A model generated the notes under the pieces. That model was not told the DNA's origin and did not search any database. It saw nothing but the letters and a program-made list of their open reading frames with translations. The translations under genes and the position numbers were made by a program. 64,000 nt of DNA from Oxynema aestuarii AP17 (GTDB lineage: Bacteria; Cyanobacteriota; Cyanobacteriia; Cyanobacteriales; Laspinemataceae). How positions within the stretch are numbered: the first letter of the stretch is position 1; the number at the start of each line of letters is the position of its first letter. The stretch lies in NCBI RefSeq assembly GCF_012295525.1, contig NZ_CP051167.1, positions 4,943,501-5,007,500 of the forward strand. Reading direction: 5' to 3'. Shown one piece after another: positions 32,834-43,850 of the stretch.

Positions 32834-35800
32834 TTGAATCAGAATAAACCAATGAATCAGGGGTTAGAAGCTGGGTATGGAGGCCAACGATGGTTGGTCG
32901 AAGAACGGGATGCCTGTGGCGTCGGATTCATTGCCAATCCGCGTCAGGCTGCCAATCACGAGATTGTTGCCAAAGCGTTAAGTGCCTTAACCTGTCTGGA
33001 ACATCGCGGCGGTTGTTCGGCAGACCGAGATTCCGGAGATGGAGCGGGAGTGATGAGTGCCATCCCCTGGGCTCTACTCGAACGGGATTTAGCCAAGAGC
33101 AATCAGAGTTTGCCCTCCCGAGAAAGTTTGGGGGTAGCGATGATGTTCGTGCCGAGAGATCCGCAGGAATTCAGCATCGCGCGCGAAGTCGTCGAGAGAG
33201 TCCTCGACAGCGAGGGGTTGAAAGCGATCGCCTGGCGTCCGGTACCCGTCAATCCGGACGTGTTAGGGATCCAGGCCCGCGAAAACCAGCCCGGATGTCA
33301 ACAACTGATCGTCGAAGCCGAAGGCGTGACCGGGGACGCGCTCGAACGGCGCTTGTATTTAGCGCGGCGCTCGATCGGCAAAGCGATCGCCGCCGACGAT
33401 CGGCTGACCTGGGGGGATAATTTTTATATTTGTTCGTTCTCCAGCCGCACGATCGTCTACAAAGGTATGGTGCGCTCCGCCGTGCTAGGAGACTTCTATC
33501 TGGATCTCAAAGATCCCGATTACGTCAGTCACTTTGCGGTGTACCACCGACGGTTCAGCACGAATACGATGCCGCGATGGCCCCTCGCCCAGCCGATGCG
33601 CTTGCTCGGACACAACGGGGAAATTAACACCCTGCTGGGCAATATTAACTGGATGATGGCGCGCGAAGTGGATTTAGCCCATCCGGTGTGGGGCGATCGC
33701 ATCGAGGATCTCAAGCCGATCGTCAGTCGAGAGAACAGCGACTCGGCGACCCTCGATAACGTCATGGAACTGCTAGTGCTTTCCGGGCGATCGCCGATGG
33801 AAGCCCTCACCGTCATGGTGCCGGAAGCGTACCAAAACCAGCCGGAACTGGCCGATCGCCAAGAAATCGTCGATTTTTACGAATACTATAGCGGCATTCA
33901 AGAAGCCTGGGACGGTCCGGCCTTGCTCGTCTTCGGCGACGGCAAGCAAATCGGCGCCACCCTCGATCGCAACGGCTTGCGCCCGGCCCGTTACGTCATC
34001 ACCAAAGACGGCTACATCGTCGTCGCCTCCGAAGCCGGAGTCGTCGAAGTTCCCGAAGCCGAAATCGTCGAAAAAGGACGCTTGGGGCCGGGTCAAATGA
34101 TTGCGGTGGATCTCGAAAGTCACGAAATCCTCAAAAACTGGGAAATCAAAGAACGGATTGCCCGCAGTCAACCCTACGGCACCTGGCTGGCGGAACACCG
34201 CGCCCAATTAGAGCCGCAAAGCTTTGAAGGGCAAGCGCGTTTGGATGGTAACAGCCTCCTGCAACGGCAAACCGCGTTCGGCTACACCACGGAAGACGTG
34301 GAAATGATTATCCAAGACATGGCCAGCGCCGGGAAAGAGCCGACCTTCTGCATGGGAGATGATATTCCCCTGGCGGTGCTGTCGGAAAAACCGCACTTAC
34401 TCTACGACTATTTCAAACAACGATTCGCCCAGGTGACCAATCCGGCGATCGACCCCTTGCGCGAAAGCTTGGTGATGTCGCTGAACATGGTCCTCGGCGA
34501 ACGGGGGAACCTGCTCGAAGTCAAGCCGGAATATGCCGGACAGTTGAAGATCGAGACCCCAGTGCTCAACGAAGCCGAATTAGAAAGCATTCGCAGCAGT
34601 GGCTTCCAAACCGAGACCTTGAGTACCTTGTTCTCGATTTCCGGCGGTCCGGGCGCCTTACGCACCGCCGTCGATCTCCTCTGCGAACGGGCGGCGCAAG
34701 CAGTGCGCGCCGGAACGAAAATCTTAATTTTAAGCGATCGCTCTGGCGGGCAGTGTGCCCTCAACGCCGAAACCACCTACATTCCGCCCCTGCTCGCCGT
34801 CGGTGCGGTTCACCACCACTTAATCCGCCAAGGCTTGCGGATGAAAGCGTCCCTGGTGGTCGATACGGCGCAATGCTGGAGTACCCATCATTTCGCTTGC
34901 GCGATCGGCTACGGAGCCAGTGCCATTTGCCCGTATTTGGCCTTAGAAACCGTGCGCCACTGGTGGGCCGATGCCAAAACCCAGAAACAGATGGAACGGG
35001 GCAAATTGCCGCAACTGTCCGTGGAGCAAGCGCAAGGGAATTACCGCCATGCGGTGGAATTGGGCTTGTTGAAGATTCTCTCGAAAATGGGCATTTCCCT
35101 GCTGTCGAGCTATCACGGCGCCCAAATTTTCGAGGCGATCGGTATCGGTAACGAGCTGTTGGAACTGGCGTTTTCCGGAACCACTTCCCGGGTCGGCGGC
35201 TTGAGCGTCGAAGAACTGGCCCAAGAAGTGTTGGCCTTCCATAAGAAAGCGTTCCCGGAACTGAGTACCAAGAAACTGGAAAACCTCGGGTTCATCCAAT
35301 ACCGTCCCGGGGGCGAGTACCACATGAACAGCCCGGAAATGGCGAAAGCGCTGCATAAAGCGGTCGCCAGCTTCCAAGGTGAGGCTGCCGGAAATGGCAA
35401 CGGCGCGGCGGCGGAAACGGCGAAGAGCGGTTACGACCACTACACGGTTTATCAGCAGTATTTGCAAGGGCGTCCGCGCACGGCTTTGCGCGATTTGCTC
35501 GACTTTAACAGCGATCGCCCGTCGATCGCGATCGAAGAGGTCGAACCCGTCGAAGCGATTGTCAAGCGCTTCTGCACCGGGGGGATGTCCTTGGGCGCCC
35601 TCTCTCGGGAAGCTCACGAGACTTTGGCGATCGCCATGAACCGCCTCGGCGGGAAGTCCAACTCCGGCGAAGGCGGCGAAGATCCGACCCGCTTTAAAGT
35701 CCTCGACGACGTAGACGAACGGGGCCATTCCTCCTTACTGCCTCACTTAAAAGGCTTGCGTAACGGCGATACGGCCTCTTCGGCGATCAAACAGGTGGCG

Positions 35801-37519
35801 TCGGGACGCTTTGGGGTTACTCCCGAGTACTTGATGAATGCCAAGCAGATCGAAATTAAGGTCGCCCAAGGGGCGAAACCCGGTGAAGGCGGTCAGCTTC
35901 CCGGCAAGAAAGTGAGCCCCTACATCGCCATGCTGCGGCGATCGAAACCCGGCGTTTCCCTGATTTCGCCGCCGCCGCACCACGATATCTATTCCATCGA
36001 AGATTTGGCGCAATTGATCTTCGACCTGCACCAAATCAACCCGAATGCGGGGGTCTCGGTGAAATTAGTGGCGGAAATCGGCATCGGCACGATCGCCGCC
36101 GGGGTAGCGAAAGCGAACGCCGATATCATTCAAATTTCCGGTCACGACGGCGGAACCGGGGCGTCGCCACTTTCCTCGATCAAACACGCCGGAACCCCGT
36201 GGGAACTGGGATTGACTGAAGTTCACCGCGTCTTGATGGAAAACAAACTGCGCGATCGCGTCGTCCTGCGCGTCGATGGCGGTTTGAAAACGGGTTGGGA
36301 TGTGTTGATGGGGGCCTTAATGGGCGCCGAAGAGTTCGGCTTCGGCTCGATCGCCATGATCGCCGAAGGCTGCATCATGGCCCGCATCTGCCATACCAAC
36401 TCCTGCCCCGTCGGCGTCGCCACCCAGCAAGAAAAACTGCGAGCGCGCTTCACGGGTATTCCCGAGCACGTGGTCAACTTCTTCTACTTCATCGCCGAAG
36501 AAGTCCGCAGTCTGCTCGCCAAACTCGGCTATCGTTCTCTCGATGAAGTAATCGGTCGCGCCGACCTGCTGACCGCGAGCGCGAATTTGAGCCTGACCAA
36601 AACGGGGACGCTCAATCTCGACTGCATCACCGAGTTACCCGATACTCGGGGCGATCGCTCCTGGTTGAATCACGGGCCCGTTCACAGTAACGGTCCGGTC
36701 CTCGACGACCAGTTACTCGCCGATGCGCAGATTCAAGCCGCCATCCAAAATCAAGGCACCGTCGAAAAAACGATTCCCCTGGTGAATACCGATCGCAGCG
36801 TCGGTGCCCGACTCGCCGGACATATTGCCTCTCAATACGGCAATACGGGCTTTCAAGGTCAGATTACCCTCAAGTTCCAAGGGGCCGCAGGTCAAAGCTT
36901 CGGCGCCTTCAACTTGCCGGGAATGAGCCTGATTCTCGAAGGGGAAAGTAACGATTACGTCGGTAAAGGGATGCACGGCGGCGAGATTGTTATTTATCCT
37001 CCCGCCGACGCCAACTACGACCCGGCGGAAAATGCGATCGTCGGTAACACCTGTCTCTACGGCGCCACGGGTGGCGTTCTCCTCGCCCGAGGTCAAGCCG
37101 GAGAACGCTTCGGCGTTCGCAACTCGATGGGTAAAGCCGTCATCGAAGGCGCGGGGGATCACTGCTGCGAGTACATGACGGGCGGCGTTATCGTCGTGCT
37201 CGGTAAAGCCGGACGTAACGTCGGCGCCGGGATGACAGGCGGTTTGGCCTACTTCTTAGATGAAGATGACAGTTTCCCGGCGAAAGTTAATCCGGAAATT
37301 GTCAGTATTCAGCGCGTCAGCACCCCAGCAGGGGAGAAACAGTTACGAGAACTGATCGAAGTGCACGCCGAACGCACGGGAAGCGGCAAAGCGAAGGCGA
37401 TTTTAGCCAATTGGGAACAATATTTGCCCAAGTTCTGGCAAGTCGTACCGCCTTCGGAAGCCGACACGCCGGAAGCCAGTGCGCAAGCGGCAGGGGAAAA
37501 GGTTGCGGTAAAAGCCTAA
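32834..37519 (+). CDS. glsF: Ferredoxin-dependent glutamate synthase (Fd-GOGAT)
   Basis: Fd-GOGAT makes two glutamates from glutamine and 2-oxoglutarate using reduced ferredoxin. The 1561-residue protein begins with a short propeptide before the nucleophile Cys28 in ERDACGVGF. The glutaminase domain covers about 28-420, the central domain to about 800, the FMN/synthase domain follows ([49 protein letters not shown]), with the 3Fe-4S Cys in [15 protein letters not shown], and a beta-helix C-terminal domain ends it. The N-terminal sequence matches plant GLU1-type Fd-GOGAT better than NADH-type GltB, and no gltD is adjacent. TTG 32834 is preferred because GGGAGGGAG sits just upstream; ATG 32852 is the alternative. 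Confidence 0.93.
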   Translation: MNQNKPMNQGLEAGYGGQRWLVEERDACGVGFIANPRQAANHEIVAKALSALTCLEHRGGCSADRDSGDGAGVMSAIPWALLERDLAKSNQSLPSRESLGVAMMFVPRDPQEFSIAREVVERVLDSEGLKAIAWRPVPVNPDVLGIQARENQPGCQQLIVEAEGVTGDALERRLYLARRSIGKAIAADDRLTWGDNFYICSFSSRTIVYKGMVRSAVLGDFYLDLKDPDYVSHFAVYHRRFSTNTMPRWPLAQPMRLLGHNGEINTLLGNINWMMAREVDLAHPVWGDRIEDLKPIVSRENSDSATLDNVMELLVLSGRSPMEALTVMVPEAYQNQPELADRQEIVDFYEYYSGIQEAWDGPALLVFGDGKQIGATLDRNGLRPARYVITKDGYIVVASEAGVVEVPEAEIVEKGRLGPGQMIAVDLESHEILKNWEIKERIARSQPYGTWLAEHRAQLEPQSFEGQARLDGNSLLQRQTAFGYTTEDVEMIIQDMASAGKEPTFCMGDDIPLAVLSEKPHLLYDYFKQRFAQVTNPAIDPLRESLVMSLNMVLGERGNLLEVKPEYAGQLKIETPVLNEAELESIRSSGFQTETLSTLFSISGGPGALRTAVDLLCERAAQAVRAGTKILILSDRSGGQCALNAETTYIPPLLAVGAVHHHLIRQGLRMKASLVVDTAQCWSTHHFACAIGYGASAICPYLALETVRHWWADAKTQKQMERGKLPQLSVEQAQGNYRHAVELGLLKILSKMGISLLSSYHGAQIFEAIGIGNELLELAFSGTTSRVGGLSVEELAQEVLAFHKKAFPELSTKKLENLGFIQYRPGGEYHMNSPEMAKALHKAVASFQGEAAGNGNGAAAETAKSGYDHYTVYQQYLQGRPRTALRDLLDFNSDRPSIAIEEVEPVEAIVKRFCTGGMSLGALSREAHETLAIAMNRLGGKSNSGEGGEDPTRFKVLDDVDERGHSSLLPHLKGLRNGDTASSAIKQVASGRFGVTPEYLMNAKQIEIKVAQGAKPGEGGQLPGKKVSPYIAMLRRSKPGVSLISPPPHHDIYSIEDLAQLIFDLHQINPNAGVSVKLVAEIGIGTIAAGVAKANADIIQISGHDGGTGASPLSSIKHAGTPWELGLTEVHRVLMENKLRDRVVLRVDGGLKTGWDVLMGALMGAEEFGFGSIAMIAEGCIMARICHTNSCPVGVATQQEKLRARFTGIPEHVVNFFYFIAEEVRSLLAKLGYRSLDEVIGRADLLTASANLSLTKTGTLNLDCITELPDTRGDRSWLNHGPVHSNGPVLDDQLLADAQIQAAIQNQGTVEKTIPLVNTDRSVGARLAGHIASQYGNTGFQGQITLKFQGAAGQSFGAFNLPGMSLILEGESNDYVGKGMHGGEIVIYPPADANYDPAENAIVGNTCLYGATGGVLLARGQAGERFGVRNSMGKAVIEGAGDHCCEYMTGGVIVVLGKAGRNVGAGMTGGLAYFLDEDDSFPAKVNPEIVSIQRVSTPAGEKQLRELIEVHAERTGSGKAKAILANWEQYLPKFWQVVPPSEADTPEASAQAAGEKVAVKA

Positions 37520-37610
37520 TGAGGTAGTTTCTGGAGATCGGGGGAACGCACATCGATTCGCGTTCCCCGCGATCGTCCAATTGCGCAATTCTTACAAAAG
37601 AAGTTAGTTA

Positions 37611-37639
37611 AAAGAAGGCAGTCGGGGACTGCCTTCTTT
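37611..37639. terminator. Bidirectional terminator between glsF and the deacetylase gene
   Basis: A perfect 12-bp stem (AAAGAAGGCAGT/ACTGCCTTCTTT) closes a CGGGG loop about 90 bases after the glsF stop. The T-rich arms serve both strands, fitting two convergent genes. Confidence 0.8.
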
Positions 37640-37662
37640 ATTGCCTTTTGCCTCTTCCCTTC

Positions 37663-38688
37663 TTACTCAATTCCATCCGGTTTCGGCGTTTGAACTTCCG
37701 CAGGTGGTTCCGTTTCCGGTGGTTGTTGTAACTCTCGTTCTTTGAGTTCGAGCAGTTCGGGTAAAGTTAAGAATTGATATTGACGCTGTTTGAGTGCGGC
37801 GATAATCGTCGGTAATGCTCGAACGGTCACCGAGCGATCGCCGCCACCATCGTGCATGAGAACGATGCCACCCGAACGGGCTGTATTGACCACATTATTA
37901 ATTAATTGTTCTAACGAGGGTAAGCTGGCTTCTCGGGCATCACTCGACCACATGGCGACGAGATAGTTTTGGCTGCGGGCATAACTCGCTAAACCATTAG
38001 TAAGAACGCCACCGGGGGGACGAAAAATTCTGGTTTGCACCCCCGTGATTTCGTAGATTAACGAGGCGGTATCTTCGATTTCTCGGGCGGCGACTTCCCG
38101 GGGGACGGGGTGATAGTGGTGACTCCAGGTGTGATTGGCGATCGCATGGCCGTCGGCGACTACTTTTTTGGCCACCTCGGGAAAAGCTTTTAAATGCTTG
38201 CCAATCCAAAAGAACGTTCCCGGAACTTGATTCTGTTTGAGAATATCTAAAACTTGTTCGGTATAGTTCGGCCACGGTCCGTCATCGAAAGTTAGGGCAA
38301 TATATTTCTGTTCGCTCCCTAATTCGACGTCGTAAATCGTCGTTCCTTGAAAAGAAAGAGGAACGTCAAAAATTAAGCGTTTTTCTTTTTGAATTTGTTT
38401 TTGCTCGATCGCCTGTTGAAAATTATCGAGACGGGCGATCGAAACCCGACCGAATTGTAAAGCATTGACCGGAGGGGAATAAGAGTCTCTTACCTTCGTT
38501 TCTCGTTTCAAGAAAGATAAAAAAGGAAAGGCGTGAGAGGAAACGTGGCTCGAAGGAAAAAACGAACCCGCAAGGAGACTGGCTAGGGTAGCGCCGAGGG
38601 CGATCGCCAGTTTTTGCCAAATAACGGAGGGACGAAAGTTTGCCAAATTCAATCTCCTAAATGATATTTTTTCGGAGTTGTCAAGCAA
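37663..38688 (-). CDS. Polysaccharide deacetylase (NodB-type), membrane-anchored
   Basis: This 341-residue protein has an N-terminal membrane anchor (VIWQKLAIALGATLASLLAG), a linker, and a NodB homology domain from about residue 130 to 300: ALTFDDGPWPNYT with the catalytic and metal Asp, metal His in IANHTWSHHYH, FRPPGG, and GGIVLMHDGGG. It likely acts at the cell wall or extracellular polysaccharide as an N-deacetylase (CE4 family). The last about 30 residues are Pro/Glu-rich (LQQPPETEPPAEVQTPKP). It converges with glsF. Confidence 0.9.
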   Translation of the reverse strand: MLDNSEKISFRRLNLANFRPSVIWQKLAIALGATLASLLAGSFFPSSHVSSHAFPFLSFLKRETKVRDSYSPPVNALQFGRVSIARLDNFQQAIEQKQIQKEKRLIFDVPLSFQGTTIYDVELGSEQKYIALTFDDGPWPNYTEQVLDILKQNQVPGTFFWIGKHLKAFPEVAKKVVADGHAIANHTWSHHYHPVPREVAAREIEDTASLIYEITGVQTRIFRPPGGVLTNGLASYARSQNYLVAMWSSDAREASLPSLEQLINNVVNTARSGGIVLMHDGGGDRSVTVRALPTIIAALKQRQYQFLTLPELLELKERELQQPPETEPPAEVQTPKPDGIE

Positions 38689-39181
38689 GAGCGAATCGTT
38701 ATGGCACCCTCATGGCAAGGAGAGGAATTAACAATCGATCGGCGATCGAGACCGAGAAACTTACAGCAATTTTCCATCGACTCAGGCACAAAACCAATGG
38801 CTGAATGGCCGTTTTTCCAGCAACGACATTCCAGAAACGAGAGCTTGAGGAAATGTAGTACATCAGTCCGAGAACGGAGATCGACTCTCTGGCACTTCTC
38901 AATAAACTCATGTAGAAACACATCGCCAGATTTCCACAGGCGGGGAAACGAGCTGGAATGTTCTACCCGATCGCATCAATCGGCAGCTTTCCATCTCAAA
39001 TCAAACCCGATCGAGTTTAGATCGATGGTTGGCGGCTTCCCGAGAGAGGGTGAATGCGAATCTCTCTCGGGAATTTCATCCCCGGACCGACCGTAACCAG
39101 AGAGTTGGCACGGGTCAGAAGAACCCGGTTCAATTCCGAGCTAGGGCGATCGCGAAGGAGTCGCCAGGGGAGCATCCGACT
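38689..39181. other. Spacer between panC/cmk and the deacetylase gene
   Basis: This 493-bp region lies between two minus-strand genes. It must include the promoter of the deacetylase gene at its left side. A 90-codon minus-strand frame (38921-38649) overlaps the start of the deacetylase gene and matches no family I know, so I do not call it. Nothing else is recognised. Confidence 0.45.
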
Positions 39182-40750
39182 TTACAAATGGCGATCGCGA
39201 TATCGATCGACGATCGCGCGCACCACTTGTTCGATGCTCAGACCGTCCGTCTCGATTTCGATCGCGTCGGGAGCTTTAGTCAGGGGAGCAATTTCCCGCG
39301 TACTATCTTTACGATCGCGTTCCTGTAAATCCCGGGCGAGTCGTTCGAGACCGATCTGTCCCTCACCGCGATCGGCGAGATCTTGATGGCGGCGACGGGC
39401 GCGTTCTTCTACCGATGCAGTTAAAAAAATCTTCAACTCCGCATCGGGGAACACGTGGGTGCCAATATCGCGTCCTTCTGCGACTACGCCGCCCTGACGA
39501 CCGTAACGCTGTTGTTGTTTCAACAAATAGCGACGCACGCAGCCCAAGGCGGCGACGGCAGACACGTGGGCGGTCACGTCCAAAGAGCGGATCGCTTCGG
39601 TAACGTCGCGATCGTTAATCCACACTGGGCAAGGTGCTTGCGGATCGTCGTCCGGGACTTGCAAGCGAATTTCAGCTTCGGCGACCACTTCCGCCACGGC
39701 AGCTTCATCGTCGAGGGGAATGTCGCGATCGCGCAACAACCAAGTCACGGCGCGATACATCGCCCCCGTATCGAGATACATCAATCCCAATTCTCGGGCG
39801 ACCAAGCGCGCTACCGTGGATTTGCCCGCCCCTGCCGGACCGTCGATCGCGACAATGGCTTGGCGGTCGTGCAGCATAATATTGTCGATCGCGCGAGTGG
39901 GACCGACTCGGGCGGCAACAGCTAACAATCCAGATTCTTCAATCGTCTCTAAGGGTTTTAATGTCGTCGGTTCGACCAATTCGCAATACTCCAGTTCGAT
40001 TGCCTCAATTGCAGACAGTTCTGCTTTAACCGTTGCAATTATAGCCGCCGCCGATCGCTCTCCCCCACGAAAGATCTGACGGGCTTTGCACAAACTGCGA
40101 TAGAGTGCTGCCGCTTCTTGTTTCTGTTCGTCAGTTAAATAGCGATTGCGCGAACTCATCGCCAATCCGGAGGCTTCGCGCACGATCGGACAGCCGACAA
40201 TCTCCACGGGTAAGTTGAGATCGGCGACCAAACGCCGGACGATCGCGAGCTGTTGGGCGTCCTTCTGTCCGAAATAGGCGCGATCGGGTTGGACGATATC
40301 GAGCAGCTTGGTGACGATCGTCGCCACCCCTTGGAAATGACCGACGCGCGATCGCCCGCACAGATGTCGGGTCATCGACTGAGGCGGAATCACCACGGTG
40401 CGTTCCCGTAGCGGCGCCGGAGGCGTATCCTCCGATGAAGTGTTGGGATCGCCTAACATTTCTGCCGCATTCGGCGCAAAAATCACATCCACCCCCGCGC
40501 GATCGCAAATATCGCGATCGCGTTCTAACGTCCGGGGATATTGCTGAAAATCTTCATTCGGGCCGAACTGCAAAGGATTGACAAAAATACTGACGACGAC
40601 GATCTCGTTCTCTTCTCTCGCCCGTTCGATCAAACTCAGGTGTCCGCGATGTAACGCTCCCATGGTCGGCACCAAGGCGATCGATTGCCGGGGTCGATAT
40701 TGCTTTAACTCGTAACGCAACGGCGCGATTTCGGCAAAAAGTTTTACCAC
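39182..40750 (-). CDS. panC/cmk: Bifunctional pantothenate synthetase/cytidylate kinase
   Basis: This 522-residue fusion is characteristic of cyanobacteria. The N-terminal part (about 1-280) is pantoate-beta-alanine ligase: VPTMGALHRGHLSLI, FVNPLQFGPNEDF, FGQKDAQQLAIVRRL, MSSRNRYL. The C-terminal part (about 295-520) is CMP kinase: the P-loop IDGPAGAGKSTVARL, LMYLDTGAMYRAVTWLL, and GRDIGTHVFPDAELKIFLTAS. The two steps belong to coenzyme A synthesis and pyrimidine nucleotide supply; the reason for fusing them is not known to me. A stretch after MLGDPN has HIP1-rich codons. Confidence 0.95.
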   Translation of the reverse strand: MVKLFAEIAPLRYELKQYRPRQSIALVPTMGALHRGHLSLIERAREENEIVVVSIFVNPLQFGPNEDFQQYPRTLERDRDICDRAGVDVIFAPNAAEMLGDPNTSSEDTPPAPLRERTVVIPPQSMTRHLCGRSRVGHFQGVATIVTKLLDIVQPDRAYFGQKDAQQLAIVRRLVADLNLPVEIVGCPIVREASGLAMSSRNRYLTDEQKQEAAALYRSLCKARQIFRGGERSAAAIIATVKAELSAIEAIELEYCELVEPTTLKPLETIEESGLLAVAARVGPTRAIDNIMLHDRQAIVAIDGPAGAGKSTVARLVARELGLMYLDTGAMYRAVTWLLRDRDIPLDDEAAVAEVVAEAEIRLQVPDDDPQAPCPVWINDRDVTEAIRSLDVTAHVSAVAALGCVRRYLLKQQQRYGRQGGVVAEGRDIGTHVFPDAELKIFLTASVEERARRRHQDLADRGEGQIGLERLARDLQERDRKDSTREIAPLTKAPDAIEIETDGLSIEQVVRAIVDRYRDRHL

Positions 40751-40893
40751 ACCCCAGATCCCTCTGCCAACTCTCCGCCCCGTAGTTTAGCAAAATCCGC
40801 GTTATCGCTCCTGGGAGCCAGTCAACTCGCGACAGGACACATCGATGTTCTCGTCCTTGTTTTCCTGTCGCGAGTCGCGGCTCAATCGACGCC

Positions 40894-42180
40894 TTAGCGG
40901 ACGTTCGAGGCGGTGGTACGCGCTCCCAAAATATCCAGGCGAACCGGGGCGATGCCCGTATCCATCATCCCCAACACTTGAGCGGCGGCGGCGGACAAAT
41001 CGATCACGCGATTGCCGACGAACGGCCCGCGATCGTTGATCCGCACCACGATCGATCGCCCGTTGTTCAAATTCGTCACCCGCACCTCGGTTCCGAACGG
41101 CAAGGTTCGGTGGGCTGCGGTGAGGGCGTTTTGATCGAACACTTCGCCACTGGCGCTCAAGCGTCCGTGAAATCCCGGACCGTACCACGAGGCCCAGCCG
41201 TTAACGACAAATTGAACGGGACTGGTGACGATCTCGGGGGCTTTCGGTTTGGGCTTGGGTTTGTTCGCCACTTGACTCAACGGCGCCGCATCGGCGACCA
41301 GACGGCGCAGGCGATTGGTCATCTGCAGCGCATCTTGCTCCAAGTTGGCGGTGGTGTCGGGAAGCCGGGTATTCTCATCGACGACTAATAACGCTTCGTC
41401 ATCGACTTTAATCAAATAACTTTCACTGACGATTTCGCCGTCTTTATCGACTAAACCATTCCAGGTCAAGGCAATCTCTACGGGGGCATTGGTGCGCTCG
41501 ATCTGGTTCAACTTGGCGGCGATCGCGCTGGCCCGCCATACGGGATCGCTCCTGTCTACCTCGCTATTGGCGGCGATCGTCCGAGAAAGCAGCGATAATG
41601 CCGATGGTGCCACAGTTCCAATATTGGTGACACTTTCAAATTCTTCATACTTCGCCCGAGTCGCTGGCTTGACCTCGGGTTCTTCCTGTTTGGTCGTCGC
41701 ACCTGTGTCGCCCAGTGCTGCCGCCACTTTGGTGACCGTCGCCGTGGCCCGTTCGCGATTGACGGCACTTCCCAAGAAGGTGACGACTGGAAGATCTCGC
41801 ACGTACAGGGTGGCTGCCGATCGCCCGTTGAATTGGTGCGCGTGAATCTTGGTCAAGATCTCGCTTGGGCCCGCTTCGGTTTGGGACGGGGACTCGCGCA
41901 CTTCGATCGGGTCGGTCGAACGACGCGCTTGCGGCGAGTTCGCTTCAGACGAGACGGTCTGCGCTTGCGGTTGTGTGGGATCTCCGGATTGGGAGGCTCG
42001 TAAGCTTGGCTCTCCACTCCCGTCAACGGGCCGATTCTGCTGTGCGTGACTGGAGGAAGTCGCCCCGAACGCCGTGACCAGCACGACCGCAGTAGTCCAC
42101 CAAAATCTTTGCTTCATACATCCACTGTGAAGGTGATTCGGAAACCGAGTTCGAGTCGTATTGAGCTTTGGATTGTTCAC
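40894..42180 (-). CDS. rlpA: RlpA-like septal ring lytic transglycosylase, exported
   Basis: The C-terminal 95 residues are an RlpA double-psi beta-barrel domain: [38 protein letters not shown] and [18 protein letters not shown] with the catalytic Asp. A large N-terminal part of unknown fold (about 40-300, Ser/Thr/Pro-rich at first) precedes it. A signal peptide ([26 protein letters not shown]) is clear. The annotated start is GTG 42180, backed by GGAG upstream, giving a 21-residue lead to the signal; ATG 42117 is the alternative. RlpA proteins act on denuded peptidoglycan strands at division sites. Confidence 0.87.
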   Translation of the reverse strand: MNNPKLNTTRTRFPNHLHSGCMKQRFWWTTAVVLVTAFGATSSSHAQQNRPVDGSGEPSLRASQSGDPTQPQAQTVSSEANSPQARRSTDPIEVRESPSQTEAGPSEILTKIHAHQFNGRSAATLYVRDLPVVTFLGSAVNRERATATVTKVAAALGDTGATTKQEEPEVKPATRAKYEEFESVTNIGTVAPSALSLLSRTIAANSEVDRSDPVWRASAIAAKLNQIERTNAPVEIALTWNGLVDKDGEIVSESYLIKVDDEALLVVDENTRLPDTTANLEQDALQMTNRLRRLVADAAPLSQVANKPKPKPKAPEIVTSPVQFVVNGWASWYGPGFHGRLSASGEVFDQNALTAAHRTLPFGTEVRVTNLNNGRSIVVRINDRGPFVGNRVIDLSAAAAQVLGMMDTGIAPVRLDILGARTTASNVR

Positions 42181-42634
42181 AATTGAAACTCCATTTAACG
42201 CCCGAGCATTAACTCATACTCGTTTCGGGTTCACTTTAATAGTTGGAACTGCAACAGACTAACACGAACTTTTAGGATTGGGGATCGGTGGAAGGGGGAA
42301 AATCCCCCTAACTTTACTAAAACTTTACAAATTTAGGGCGGATGAGATTTTCTCTGAATGCAATTTTTACTGACGTTCCCGAATTTTCGGGGGTATGAGC
42401 GCTTCATCAAAACTTTACGCGCAAAAATGCCAACTTATGCATAGCTGCTAATTTTCGCGATCGGTTGACAAAAGGGGGCGATCGCCCATCTGATTTCCTA
42501 AATCGCGAAAAGAGTAGAAATGCCGGAAAAAAGAGGGCATCGATCGCCCCGGCGAAGCGGCGAGACCCGTGGGACAGTAGAATACCGAAGACGAACAATA
42601 GCGCGAGAGTAAATTCGCAACTGTAGATTGAGTT
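42181..42634. other. Divergent promoter region between rlpA and purM
   Basis: This 454-bp spacer separates divergent rlpA and purM. It has AT-rich patches (TTTACTAAAACTTTACAAATTTAGG near 42310) and a further ORF that ends in purM and is a shadow. I see no strong repeat or hairpin. Confidence 0.4.
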
Positions 42635-43666
42635 ATGGATTATCGAGAAGCCGGGGTTGACGTCGAAGCGGGACGAGCATTTGTCGAAAAAATCCGCCAT
42701 TTAGTCGAAAGTACGCACCGACCGGAAGTTTTAGGGGGAATTGGCGGATTTAGCGGTTTTTTTGAACTGCCCGCCGGATACCGACAACCCGTGTTAGTGT
42801 CCGGAACCGATGGCGTCGGAACCAAACTCAAATTAGCGCAGCAGTTGAACCGCCACGACACCGTAGGGATCGACCTCGTGGCGATGTGTGTCAACGACGT
42901 TCTGACCTCCGGGGCCGAACCGCTCTTTTTTCTGGATTATTTAGCGACGGGCAAACTGGAAGCGGAACAACTCGCCGACGTCGTCAAAGGGATTGCCCGG
43001 GGGTGCCAAGAGGCCGGATGTGCCCTACAAGGGGGAGAAACGGCGGAAATGCCGGGATTTTACGGGCCGGGAGAGTACGACTTGGCGGGATTTTGCGTGG
43101 GGGTCGCGGAAAAAAGCGAATTACTCGACGGGTCCCGGGTGACGGTCGGCGACGTGGCGATCGGATTGGCGAGTTCGGGGGTTCACAGTAATGGGTTCAG
43201 CTTAGTGAGAAAAATTGTGAGCGATCGCGGCTGGAACTGGAGCGATCGCCCGGAAGAACTCGGGACCAGTTTGGGAGAGATCTTGCTGACGCCGACGCGC
43301 ATTTACGTCAAGCCAATTTTGGAAGCGCGCCGCCAGGGGATCGAGATTCGGGCGATGGCGCACATTACCGGGGGCGGGTTGCCGGAGAACTTGCCCCGGT
43401 GTTTGCCCGAAGACAAAGCGATCGCGATCGATCCGGCGAGCTGGTCGGTACCGCCGATTTTCCAATGGTTGGCGCGGACTGGAGGGGTGGCCCTGCCGGA
43501 AATGTTCGATACCTTTAATATGGGGATTGGTTTTGTGTTAGTGGTGAGTGCTTCGCAACAGGAGGAAGCATTGCAATGGTTTACCAGCCAAGGGATAGAA
43601 GCGCGGGCGATCGGTGAAGTGATTGCAGGCGATCGCCGCTTAACGGGCATTCCGAAGGCGAGTTAG
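42635..43666 (+). CDS. purM: Phosphoribosylformylglycinamidine cyclo-ligase (AIR synthetase)
   Basis: PurM closes the imidazole ring in purine synthesis, making AIR, the substrate for the carboxylation steps that include purE nearby. The 343-residue protein is complete: [99 protein letters not shown] and NMGIGFVLV. It stands alone on the plus strand, with nagA convergent downstream. Confidence 0.96.
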   Translation: MDYREAGVDVEAGRAFVEKIRHLVESTHRPEVLGGIGGFSGFFELPAGYRQPVLVSGTDGVGTKLKLAQQLNRHDTVGIDLVAMCVNDVLTSGAEPLFFLDYLATGKLEAEQLADVVKGIARGCQEAGCALQGGETAEMPGFYGPGEYDLAGFCVGVAEKSELLDGSRVTVGDVAIGLASSGVHSNGFSLVRKIVSDRGWNWSDRPEELGTSLGEILLTPTRIYVKPILEARRQGIEIRAMAHITGGGLPENLPRCLPEDKAIAIDPASWSVPPIFQWLARTGGVALPEMFDTFNMGIGFVLVVSASQQEEALQWFTSQGIEARAIGEVIAGDRRLTGIPKAS

Positions 43667-43850
43667 GGGTCGGGTCGATCGCCCCTGGGAGCGAGCCGGG
43701 GCGATCGAAAAAAGAGCCTAGGCAAAGCTAGACTCTGGGATGGATAGTTGATTGACTCAAGGACACTCCTGACGAACCGATAATCAACTCATCAAGAGTA
43801 ATCGTTTGATTCTCGACCGTGGGAGTCACATCCGGACAGTATGGGAGGTT

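Noticed and set aside
38649-38921. 90-residue minus-strand ORF before the deacetylase gene
   Set aside because: It overlaps the deacetylase start, and a rival frame of similar length spans the same DNA; neither matches a known family.
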